Shown one piece after another: positions 27,512 through 32,562 of a stretch of DNA of 34,956 nucleotides (its first letter is position 1; every line of letters begins with the position of its first letter). The position numbers and the translations under genes are program-made. Origin of the DNA: a virus; the IMG/VR virus record IMGVR_UViG_3300029260_000255, positions 1 through 34,956 of that record. The stretch is one strand, 5' to 3'. Below the pieces are notes generated by a model. The model was not told the origin of the DNA and did not search any database. It saw only the letters and a list, made by a program, of their open reading frames with translations.

Positions 27512-27639
27512 TACTTTTTCTTCTTTGGCGTATGATTATATCCTTTTTTCTTTAAAGACAAATGATCCTTCATAGTTTTAGCAACTTTCTTAATACCAGT
27601 CTTACTATACATATTATGTATTTTGAATTTCTTAGCCAT
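27511..27639 (-). CDS. Tiny basic protein (42 aa)
   Basis: Reads MAKKFKIHNMYSKTGIKKVA and ends NHTPKKKK. It is joined on both sides by TAATG overlaps (to the 50-aa gene upstream and the 84-aa gene downstream), which is the best evidence that it is real. Its MAKK start resembles that of the 50-aa gene. Function unknown; strongly basic. Confidence 0.7.
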   Translation of the reverse strand: MAKKFKIHNMYSKTGIKKVAKTMKDHLSLKKKGYNHTPKKKK

Positions 27640-27794
27640 TATTTTTTATTTTTAGGTAAAGACTTAATCTTTCCGTTTTCTGTTCTTGCGTATCTATGAG
27701 TAGAAGTTTCTTTACTTGATATTAATGTACCACAGTACTTCCCCTTACCGTACTCCCAACATACTTTTTTCCCTGTTCTTCCTTTTTTTGCCAT
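27639..27794 (-). CDS. Tiny basic Cys-containing protein (50 aa)
   Basis: The start is set at the Met at 27794 (MAKKGRTGKKVCWEYGKGKY); a longer frame to 27884 would lie inside the M15 peptidase gene. The TAATG overlap with the next gene and the one-base gap to the peptidase stop support it. It has two Cys in its N-terminal half and a Lys-rich end. No known family. Confidence 0.7.
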   Translation of the reverse strand: MAKKGRTGKKVCWEYGKGKYCGTLISSKETSTHRYARTENGKIKSLPKNKK

Positions 27795-27795
27795 A

Positions 27796-28161
27796 TTAAT
27801 ATAACCAAATTGCGTTAGGCTTAGATGAATCGTTGTCGGCATGTATGAAGGTTTTTGCAATCCCCAAACGTGTAAATCCGACATTTACTAATGCCCTAAC
27901 TATTATTGATCTATTGTGTGAATTATCACAGTGTATATCTGCAGCATACCCTTTTAAGTGTGAGGATTTGATCGGATCCTTACCTAAACTCTTATAGATA
28001 GCATTATTCTTAGCTTCAGTACGAAACCCACTATTAATTTTAAAAGGAATCTGTGCTTCTTCACGTGCACAATCAATCATCTCTAAGAAATCATCATCCA
28101 TATATTTACCTGAGCCTGGCTTATCAGAGGAATCAAATTCCTGTAAGGTAAAATATTTCAT
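27796..28161 (-). CDS. M15-family peptidoglycan peptidase, endolysin (121 aa)
   Basis: A D-Ala-D-Ala carboxypeptidase-like domain with its zinc ligands visible: SSHLKGYAADIH gives His68 and Asp75, and FIHADND gives His107; SGFRT (44-48) is the conserved Arg-containing block. Its length is that of a single catalytic domain without a wall-binding module or signal peptide, as in many Gram-negative phage endolysins, so export would depend on a holin. It follows the 51-aa membrane protein by two bases and precedes three basic micro-genes and the holin-like gene. It cuts peptide cross-links or stem peptides in host peptidoglycan at lysis. Confidence 0.9.
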   Translation of the reverse strand: MKYFTLQEFDSSDKPGSGKYMDDDFLEMIDCAREEAQIPFKINSGFRTEAKNNAIYKSLGKDPIKSSHLKGYAADIHCDNSHNRSIIVRALVNVGFTRLGIAKTFIHADNDSSKPNAIWLY

Positions 28162-28163
28162 GA

Positions 28164-28319
28164 TTACTTTGTTTTCTTAATAAACTTATAAAGTGTAAAT
28201 CCTATTGCGAGTGTAAGTGAAATAAATTGAAGTATTTCATTACACTGTACTAATGTTAATCCTAACGCTCCTCCATTGGCAGCGATCACTTCTACTGTAT
28301 CTTTCAAATCTTTAGTCAT
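28164..28319 (-). CDS. Small membrane protein, possible second holin (51 aa)
   Basis: Too short for many gene callers. It reads MTKDLKDTVEVIAANGGALG, then a hydrophobic segment (residues about 20-46, including ILQFISLTLAIGFTLYKF) and a KKTK end: one transmembrane helix with a basic cytoplasmic tail. It lies two bases before the M15 peptidase start, so a small holin or pinholin-like role is plausible. The 135-aa holin-like gene in the same operon is the competing candidate. Confidence 0.7.
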   Translation of the reverse strand: MTKDLKDTVEVIAANGGALGLTLVQCNEILQFISLTLAIGFTLYKFIKKTK

Positions 28320-28389
28320 TTTTTAATTCTGTAGAAGTAGATACATATATTATATCTTCTGTTAATGTGCTTGTTTGTATCCAATTCAT
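28312..28389 (-). CDS. Possible 25-aa leader peptide at head of lysis cassette
   Basis: MNWIQTSTLTEDIIYVSTST and five more residues, starting only five bases after a -7-like element and overlapping the 51-aa gene start by eight bases. It could couple translation of the lysis genes, but the short distance to the promoter makes it doubtful. Confidence 0.35.
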   Translation of the reverse strand: MNWIQTSTLTEDIIYVSTSTELKND

Positions 28390-28394
28390 AGCTG

Positions 28395-28402
28395 CAAATA
28401 TA
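28395..28402 (-). promoter_or_regulatory. Possible promoter TATATTTG ahead of lysis cassette
   Basis: TATATTTGC fits TAnnTTTG and lies in the gap after the 131-aa basic gene, before the membrane protein/peptidase genes. Confidence 0.5.
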
Positions 28403-28407
28403 TAAAA

Positions 28408-28803
28408 TTAACTAAGACTATTTCCCTTCTTAACTTTAGCGGTTGTTTTAATAACCTTAGCAGTATTATGAAGTTTTTTTGCAGCAGCAACCTTAGCTAA
28501 TGCCCCTGACACTCCTGCTCCTGCAACTAAACTAAATGCTTTACTAACCTTATCTTTACCTGCTAAAACATCATTACCAGTCTTTTTAACAAAAGCTAAA
28601 TTCTTATTAGTTGCTTTATTGTGTTTTGTAGGATTACCCCACTTATCAACCATTCTTTTTTTCTTCTTAAGTGTAGTACGATTAGTTTTAGAACTCTTGG
28701 TTTTAGTCTTATTATTTTTTTCTCTCTTATACTTGGCCATAAGAGCCTTATTTTTTTCTACCGTAGTAAGTTTAACAGCATTTGTTTTTTTCTTATCAGG
28801 CAT
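28408..28803 (-). CDS. Basic protein with Ala/Gly-rich segment, MPD-K family (131 aa)
   Basis: Starts MPDKKKTNAVK and has a Lys/Thr/Asn-rich first half (KNNKTKTKSSKTNRTTLKKK), then an Ala/Gly/Val stretch (AFSLVAGAGVSGALAKVAAA, near residues 88-107) that could insert in a membrane or form an amphipathic helix, and a basic tail. The start resembles MPDPVKK and MPDPKKKK of two genes at 30442-31331, so the three may be diverged paralogues. It follows the 175-aa gene by one base. A virion DNA-binding or ejection protein is possible; no known domain. Confidence 0.72.
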   Translation of the reverse strand: MPDKKKTNAVKLTTVEKNKALMAKYKREKNNKTKTKSSKTNRTTLKKKKRMVDKWGNPTKHNKATNKNLAFVKKTGNDVLAGKDKVSKAFSLVAGAGVSGALAKVAAAKKLHNTAKVIKTTAKVKKGNSLS

Positions 28804-28804
28804 A

Positions 28805-29332
28805 TTACCACATTGCTATAATGTCAGTAGCCGTACTGTCATCATCTACTCTAACCACTTGTATTGGTAAAAAAGATGCGTCTGCAATATTTTTATAAGT
28901 TACCGCCTCATTAGCTGGTCCTCCAAAAGTTGCAGAGTTTCCATTTATTTGTGCCATCTGAACTTTAAGATTACCCGTTCCACCAACAAATAAAGTACAT
29001 CCAATTGTAGCGTTAGTATAAATACTATACACATCAGCAGCGCCTCCTGCAGTAGCTCCAGATAAAGTAATCTGAGTGTCACTATCCACAGATACAACAT
29101 AGTATGCCTTTGCTGCCGTAGTGTTATATACAATAGCTCCTGGGCTTATACCTGCACTTAAAAACTTAGTAAGTATGCCTGTTAATGTGTTTGCAACAGC
29201 AAATGATCCAGTAACTACTGTAGCTCCTCTACCTAAATCTAATACAACAACTGTGTTAGGATCTGGTATACGAACATCATCTGATGGTATTACCACTAAA
29301 GCTTCTCTGGTTTGTAATTTTTGATATGCCAT
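28805..29332 (-). CDS. Structural protein with beta module (175 aa)
   Basis: Beta-rich, Val/Ala/Gly/Thr-rich. Residues about 58-108 hold the recurring virion module (SPGAIVYNTTAAKAYYVVSV, SDTQITLSGA, VYSIYTN), nearly identical in pattern to that in the 317-aa connector protein. The N-terminus (VVIPSDDVRIPDPN) and the C-terminus (IQVVRVDDDSTATDIIAMW) look like those of small decoration-type proteins. It lies between another structural-looking gene and a basic gene. Head or tail decoration is inferred. Confidence 0.75.
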   Translation of the reverse strand: MAYQKLQTREALVVIPSDDVRIPDPNTVVVLDLGRGATVVTGSFAVANTLTGILTKFLSAGISPGAIVYNTTAAKAYYVVSVDSDTQITLSGATAGGAADVYSIYTNATIGCTLFVGGTGNLKVQMAQINGNSATFGGPANEAVTYKNIADASFLPIQVVRVDDDSTATDIIAMW

Positions 29333-29344
29333 TTTATTTATTTT

Positions 29345-29740
29345 TTAGAATGTTGTTAATGCTGCTTTAACCCAAACGTTTGTTGCTATACAAAAATAAA
29401 CAGCATCTGCTGCCCATCTTATCTCTCCCAATACTCCTGCTGAAGTAGATGTAGCTGGAGCTATGTTTAAATTAGTTAAATTTACTTGACCTGCTGAAAA
29501 TAAATCTGTTCCGTTAGTTGTAAGATTTGCATTCCCTTCAATAGAGTTAGCCGTAGCAGCTCCAAAAGCAACTTGACCTGTAGTTATTGTTCCTGCTATA
29601 TTACCCACATTTACAGTATCTACAACATCCTGCATTGAAAAAGATTCTCTGTCAGAATTAGATTGTTTAGATCCTAAATTAGCTGTTGGTACAGTTTCTG
29701 TAGTAGTGTGAAACCTGTTTGTTAATGGTATTGTTGCCAT
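29345..29740 (-). CDS. Fibre-like structural protein (131 aa)
   Basis: The N-terminus (NLGSKQSNSDRESFSMQDVV) resembles the anchor-type start of phage fibre and head-fibre proteins; the rest is a single Thr/Ala/Gly-rich shaft and head segment (NSIEGNANLTTNGTDLFSAG, then GVLGEIRWAADAVYFCIATN and VWVKAAL), where the GxIRWxxDxxYxCxxxNxWxKA pattern is typical of the C-terminal part of many phage fibre proteins. At 131 residues it would be a very short fibre or head-decoration trimer. It lies 12 bases before the 175-aa gene. Confidence 0.75.
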   Translation of the reverse strand: MATIPLTNRFHTTTETVPTANLGSKQSNSDRESFSMQDVVDTVNVGNIAGTITTGQVAFGAATANSIEGNANLTTNGTDLFSAGQVNLTNLNIAPATSTSAGVLGEIRWAADAVYFCIATNVWVKAALTTF

Positions 29741-29750
29741 GTTTTATTTT

Positions 29751-29930
29751 TTATTTTTCGTAAGGAAACATTCTGTTAAGAGCGTCCTTTCTTTTATTAC
29801 ATCCGCAATCTTTTCCTGCTGCTTTAGCCACAGTGTCAACTACAGTTTTTATTCCTGTTGCTCTGGTAAAATTTTCTATACTATCTCCCAGGCCTTTTGA
29901 TTTAATTTGATGTGTTGGAGTTCTTTTCAT
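29751..29930 (-). CDS. Small Cys-containing phage protein (59 aa)
   Basis: Not in typical callers' size range but well supported: MKRTPTHQIKSKGLGDSIEN, then a KTVVDTVAKAAGKDCGCNKR block and an ending of MFPYEK. From memory, proteins with this GLGDxI...GKDCGCNxR...LNxMFPY layout recur in Bacteroidota and marine phages. The CGC pair could bind a metal or form a disulfide. It starts two bases after the 32-aa gene stop and ends 10 bases before the 131-aa gene start. Function unknown. Confidence 0.75.
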   Translation of the reverse strand: MKRTPTHQIKSKGLGDSIENFTRATGIKTVVDTVAKAAGKDCGCNKRKDALNRMFPYEK

Positions 29931-29932
29931 AA

Positions 29933-30031
29933 TTACTTTTTACAAGTACAAGTTTGGTAAGGACAGTTTTCTGTATCAAACATTAACATATTTAATAACC
30001 AGTTCCATTTACATTTTATTGCTTTAATCAT
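29933..30031 (-). CDS. Cys-rich micropeptide (32 aa)
   Basis: MIKAIKCKWNWLLNMLMFDT, then ENCPYQTCTCKK. Four Cys, three clustered at the end, after a hydrophobic stretch. It fits exactly between the stop of the 65-aa gene (1 base) and the start of the 59-aa gene (2 bases), which is the main evidence that it is translated. Could be a small membrane-associated or metal-binding peptide. Confidence 0.6.
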   Translation of the reverse strand: MIKAIKCKWNWLLNMLMFDTENCPYQTCTCKK

Positions 30032-30032
30032 A

Positions 30033-30230
30033 TTATTTATTTTTACATCCAAAATTATTAGCATAGTTTGCCATTTCTACTACTGACTTAGAATACTTAT
30101 TTGTATTCTTCATTACAGCAGAAGCACCACTACACGCATCTTTGAATCCGTTATTCATTGCCCACTTAGTAAACTTGCCTTCATTAGACTTTTTAATTTG
30201 TGGGAATTTCTTTTTAGTTCTACCAGCCAT
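30033..30230 (-). CDS. Small basic phage protein (65 aa)
   Basis: MAGRTKKKFPQIKKSNEGKF followed by WAMNNGFKDACSGASAVMKN and an ending NNFGCKNK, with two Cys. The KFTxWAxxNGFKDxC...VMKN...NFGCK layout is one I associate with small proteins of marine and Bacteroidota phages, function unknown. It starts at a TAATG overlap with the 69-aa gene stop, in a run of small basic genes. Confidence 0.75.
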   Translation of the reverse strand: MAGRTKKKFPQIKKSNEGKFTKWAMNNGFKDACSGASAVMKNTNKYSKSVVEMANYANNFGCKNK

Positions 30231-30439
30231 TATTTACGTATTGCAGATCCAATCTTTTTCTTTACGTTGCTTATGCACTCGTAAGACATGTTGTGATCTC
30301 CACCGTATGCATGACCGTAATCTTTTGATGACATAGCTTTAGACTCGTTTCTTCTTGACTTCATTGATTGAGACTTCTTTCCGTTCTTAGCAGCTAATGA
30401 CTCATCAAGTCTTGAATTGTAACCTTGTTTGTAATTCAT
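30230..30439 (-). CDS. Small basic phage protein (69 aa)
   Basis: Rich in Lys, Ser, Arg and Asn: RLDESLAAKNGKKSQSMKSR and RNESKAMSSKDYGHAYGGDH. A DESL...SMKxRRxES pattern recurs in small proteins of marine phage genomes in my memory. The stop overlaps the start of the 65-aa gene; a 2-base gap separates it from the 178-aa gene stop. Function unknown; virion-associated or DNA-binding is possible from charge. Confidence 0.72.
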   Translation of the reverse strand: MNYKQGYNSRLDESLAAKNGKKSQSMKSRRNESKAMSSKDYGHAYGGDHNMSYECISNVKKKIGSAIRK

Positions 30440-30441
30440 AA

Positions 30442-30978
30442 TTATTTTTTCTTTTTAGTAATTCCTTTTCTGTTTCCAGTTTGTATTTTATTTTTAACTC
30501 CTTTCTTAATCCACTTAGCTGCATTTTGCATAGCTTTTATAGGCCTTGCTTTTTTCAGTTCGTTAGCTGCAATACCTGCTGCTGTTACACCTGCAATTGC
30601 TGGCATAATAGGTGATAGTGCAGACATAGCCGCCACTGATCCTGCGGTTCTTGCAGCTGCGACAGCAATACCTTTTACAGTTTTTTTAACAACCTTCTTT
30701 CTATTTCTTGCTGGCCCTGATTGTTTTCCTTTTGAATTAAAGTCCCTAACTATAGTTCCTGTTTTATCTCCAGGTCTTGTTAGTGATCTTTTCTTAGAAC
30801 CATCCTTTCTATATTTAACAACTTTAGATGCAACCGTTTTTTTACCTTTATAAGTCTTTACTTTCTTAGTAGTACCATCTCTACGAACTCTTGTCTTAGT
30901 AGTAGTTCCGTCTGCATTCTTTACAGCGGTTACTCTATTTTTTCTTTTAACTACAGTTTTCTTTACTGGATCTGGCAT
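30442..30978 (-). CDS. Very basic repeat protein with Ala-rich segment, MPD-K family (178 aa)
   Basis: Starts MPDPVKKTVVKRKNR. The first half is a series of short basic beta-type repeats ending in DGT or DGS (NADGTTTKTRVRRDGTTKKV, VVKYRKDGSKKR). The second half is a ~40-residue Ala/Gly/Pro stretch (GIAVAAARTAGSVAAMSALS, about 110-129, continuing IMPAIAGVTAAGIAAN), long enough to cross a membrane, then a basic end. A DNA-condensing or DNA-ejection virion protein is a reasonable hypothesis; no named family recognised. It is downstream of the related 107-aa gene. Confidence 0.75.
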   Translation of the reverse strand: MPDPVKKTVVKRKNRVTAVKNADGTTTKTRVRRDGTTKKVKTYKGKKTVASKVVKYRKDGSKKRSLTRPGDKTGTIVRDFNSKGKQSGPARNRKKVVKKTVKGIAVAAARTAGSVAAMSALSPIMPAIAGVTAAGIAANELKKARPIKAMQNAAKWIKKGVKNKIQTGNRKGITKKKK

Positions 30979-31007
30979 GATTTTTTTTATTTATTTTTTA
31001 TATTTAT

Positions 31008-31331
31008 TTAGTATCTTTTTCCAAAAACTAAACCTGTTCTTTTTTTTCTCTTTAAAGTTCCGTCTTTTTTATACTTAGTAACAGTACTTAATCCGTCAGT
31101 ATCTTTTACTTTAGTTTTTGTTAACATACCACTTTTATTATACTTCTGAGTTATATTAGTATTAGTAGTTCCCTTGTTTTTCTTAGTAACTTTAATTTTT
31201 TTAGTACTACCATCTTTTCTTTTAACTTCTTTTACTTTAGTTCCGTCAGAATGTTTAGTAACAGTCTTACTTCCACCAAACAATCTCTTTCTGGTTTTAG
31301 TAGTTGCTTTCTTTTTTTTTGGATCTGGCAT
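31008..31331 (-). CDS. Very basic DG-repeat protein, MPD-K family (107 aa)
   Basis: Starts MPDPKKKKATTKTRKR, then four or five short repeats of the type KHSDGTKVKEVKRKDGSTKK and KYKKDGTLKRKKR. The same repeat style occurs in the 178-aa protein, but the Ala-rich segment is absent, so it looks like a shorter paralogue. A -7 element lies 18 bases upstream (31349-31356). Extreme Lys content suggests nucleic-acid binding. Function unknown. Confidence 0.75.
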   Translation of the reverse strand: MPDPKKKKATTKTRKRLFGGSKTVTKHSDGTKVKEVKRKDGSTKKIKVTKKNKGTTNTNITQKYNKSGMLTKTKVKDTDGLSTVTKYKKDGTLKRKKRTGLVFGKRY

Positions 31332-31348
31332 AATTTTTTAATATTTTA

Positions 31349-31356
31349 CAAAGATA
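31349..31356 (-). promoter_or_regulatory. Bacteroidota-type -7 promoter element TATCTTTG
   Basis: TATCTTTGT on the minus strand, 18 bases upstream of the 107-aa gene, in the short gap after the 130-aa basic gene. Confidence 0.75.
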
Positions 31357-31367
31357 GTTATTATTTT

Positions 31368-31760
31368 TTAATTCCAAGTAGTGTCCCAACGAGTACGACT
31401 ACCCATGTTTCTTTTTTTTCTGTTCGCTTTTTTCTCTGCTCTATTTTTAGCTGAAGCTAATCTTTTGTCTGCTCTTGCTGTTTTTCTTACTGACTTTTCT
31501 TTTTTAAAAGCATTAAGCTTATCAATAGATTTGTTTCTTTTATTATCAGCTCTTCTTTCTTTTCTTTCTGTTCTTTTAGTTCTATCAGCTGGCTTAGTAA
31601 CTGTAGTTTTTTTAGAAAGCTTATCAACTTTATCCGCTAACTTAGCTTCTTTTTCTGAAATAGAAGAAACTTTTTTATCTCTCTTTAATTTTGCCTTTGC
31701 AATAGACTCTTTTCTTGCTTTATCTATCTCTTTTCTTTTTCTATCTTTTCTGCTTGACAT
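31368..31760 (-). CDS. Highly basic helical protein (130 aa)
   Basis: Lys/Arg/Ala/Glu-rich, probably a long charged helix (RKDRKRKEIDKARKESIAKA, KEAKLADKVDKLSKKTTVTK), ending in an aromatic tail RTRWDTTWN. The start is set at the Met at 31760 (MSSRKDRKRK) because the promoter element at 31783-31790 lies just upstream; a longer frame to 31793 would begin inside the promoter. It is transcribed divergently from the regulator at 31804. Histone-like or DNA-condensing function is inferred from charge only. Confidence 0.75.
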   Translation of the reverse strand: MSSRKDRKRKEIDKARKESIAKAKLKRDKKVSSISEKEAKLADKVDKLSKKTTVTKPADRTKRTERKERRADNKRNKSIDKLNAFKKEKSVRKTARADKRLASAKNRAEKKANRKKRNMGSRTRWDTTWN

Positions 31761-31768
31761 AAATTTAG

Positions 31769-31776
31769 TACTTTTG
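31769..31776 (+). promoter_or_regulatory. -7 promoter element TACTTTTG for the plus-strand regulator
   Basis: TACTTTTGT fits TAnnTTTG, 28 bases upstream of the ATG at 31804. It lies within 7 bases of the opposing element at 31783-31790, so the two promoters overlap. Confidence 0.6.
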
Positions 31777-31782
31777 TTTCCG

Positions 31783-31790
31783 CAAAGATA
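31783..31790 (-). promoter_or_regulatory. -7 promoter element TATCTTTG for the basic gene cluster
   Basis: TATCTTTGC on the minus strand, 23 bases upstream of the Met at 31760. Bidirectional arrangement with the plus-strand element at 31769-31776. Confidence 0.7.
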
Positions 31791-31803
31791 CAAATTAAAT
31801 TTA

Positions 31804-32277
31804 ATGCCAAATATAATACGTAAGAACTACGATAGAGTTCAACCCTCTCATGATTACATGAAGTACTGGAGGGTGATAAGGTATTGGGCTAAAGCCAAAT
31901 ACAAAGTCGGAACTCCCGCTATAGATATGTTATTTTTCTTATACAGCGAACAGATATTTAATAAAACAAAGTTTAAAGAGTTTGAAGAATGTATGTCTTG
32001 GGATGAATCCAGGTTTTATGAGCTACTTAAGTCTGGATGGATACACGTGTGGAGAAAAAGAAAGGGTAAAGAAGCTACTTTGTATGAGTTATCTTATAAA
32101 GGTAAACGACTGGTAAACACTCTTTACAAAAAACTAAACGGAGAAGAGATAGGGGAAAGCCCGCAGGCTAATCCTTTATTTAGAAATGATGCCACTTACA
32201 TGGATAAAGTTTATCGTAATATGATTGTAGAGATGAATCAGTTTATAAAACAACAACGATATCTCGCTCTTGAATAA
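31804..32277 (+). CDS. Winged-helix DNA-binding protein, MarR-like candidate (157 aa)
   Basis: The only plus-strand gene in the window. Residues about 37-112 follow a winged-helix layout: helix IDMLFFLYSEQIF, helix TKFKEFEECM, recognition-type helix DESRFYELLKSGWIHVW, a basic wing RKRKGKEATLYELSYKG and helix KRLVNTLYKKL. The order helix-helix-helix-wing with KEATLYELSxKGKxLV is like MarR/PadR-type regulators. The start at 31804 has an A-rich leader and a -7 element; the longer frame back to 31381 is the reverse strand of a basic gene and is rejected. Its end overlaps the GroES gene end by 35 bases, tail to tail. It could repress its own divergent promoter or switch late genes. Confidence 0.75.
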   Translation: MPNIIRKNYDRVQPSHDYMKYWRVIRYWAKAKYKVGTPAIDMLFFLYSEQIFNKTKFKEFEECMSWDESRFYELLKSGWIHVWRKRKGKEATLYELSYKGKRLVNTLYKKLNGEEIGESPQANPLFRNDATYMDKVYRNMIVEMNQFIKQQRYLALE

Positions 32278-32500
32278 TAGTATAAGGATTATCTTCTATT
32301 AACATATTATGACCTGCACCTGCATCATAATATATGATATCTCCAGAATTAATAACAGTAACATCAGTTCCTTCTTTAATTACTTCACCTTTCTTATACC
32401 TAAATTCTGAAGCATCTTGTGCTGATAGTAGAAGCCCAGACTCTGTCTTAAGCTCTTCCTTGATCATTTTAATTACTATGTACTTCCCTATTGGTTTCAT
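32243..32500 (-). CDS. groES: Co-chaperonin GroES (85 aa)
   Basis: A short GroES: MKPIGKYIVIKM gives the first strand, TESGLLLSAQDA (residues about 19-30) is the mobile loop with the GLLL hydrophobic triplet that docks on GroEL, KKGEVIKEG (36-44) is the conserved turn, NSGDIIYYDAGAGHNMLIED (51-70) the roof/barrel, and IIQERDIVVV the final strand. It is about ten residues shorter than cellular GroES, as often in phage versions such as T4 gp31-type caps (which are instead larger). It lies 62 bases downstream of the GroEL gene with no promoter between, so the two are probably co-transcribed, and would cap a GroEL ring for folding phage proteins. Confidence 0.88.
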   Translation of the reverse strand: MKPIGKYIVIKMIKEELKTESGLLLSAQDASEFRYKKGEVIKEGTDVTVINSGDIIYYDAGAGHNMLIEDNPYTIIQERDIVVVL

Positions 32501-32562
32501 ACTCTTTTAAATTTGATTCTAATTTATTTTTATATTTCCCGCTAAATAACCATACTATCAAC

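Noticed and set aside
31008-31793. Basic genes as ribosomal proteins or host contamination
   Set aside because: No ribosomal protein family fits the DG repeats and MPD-K starts, and they are in line with phage operons and promoters.
31381-31803. Plus-strand 5' extension of the regulator's frame, giving 298 aa
   Set aside because: It lies opposite a well-supported basic gene with its own promoter; the hydrophobic translation is the reverse strand of Lys/Arg codons. The start at 31804 has a proper leader.
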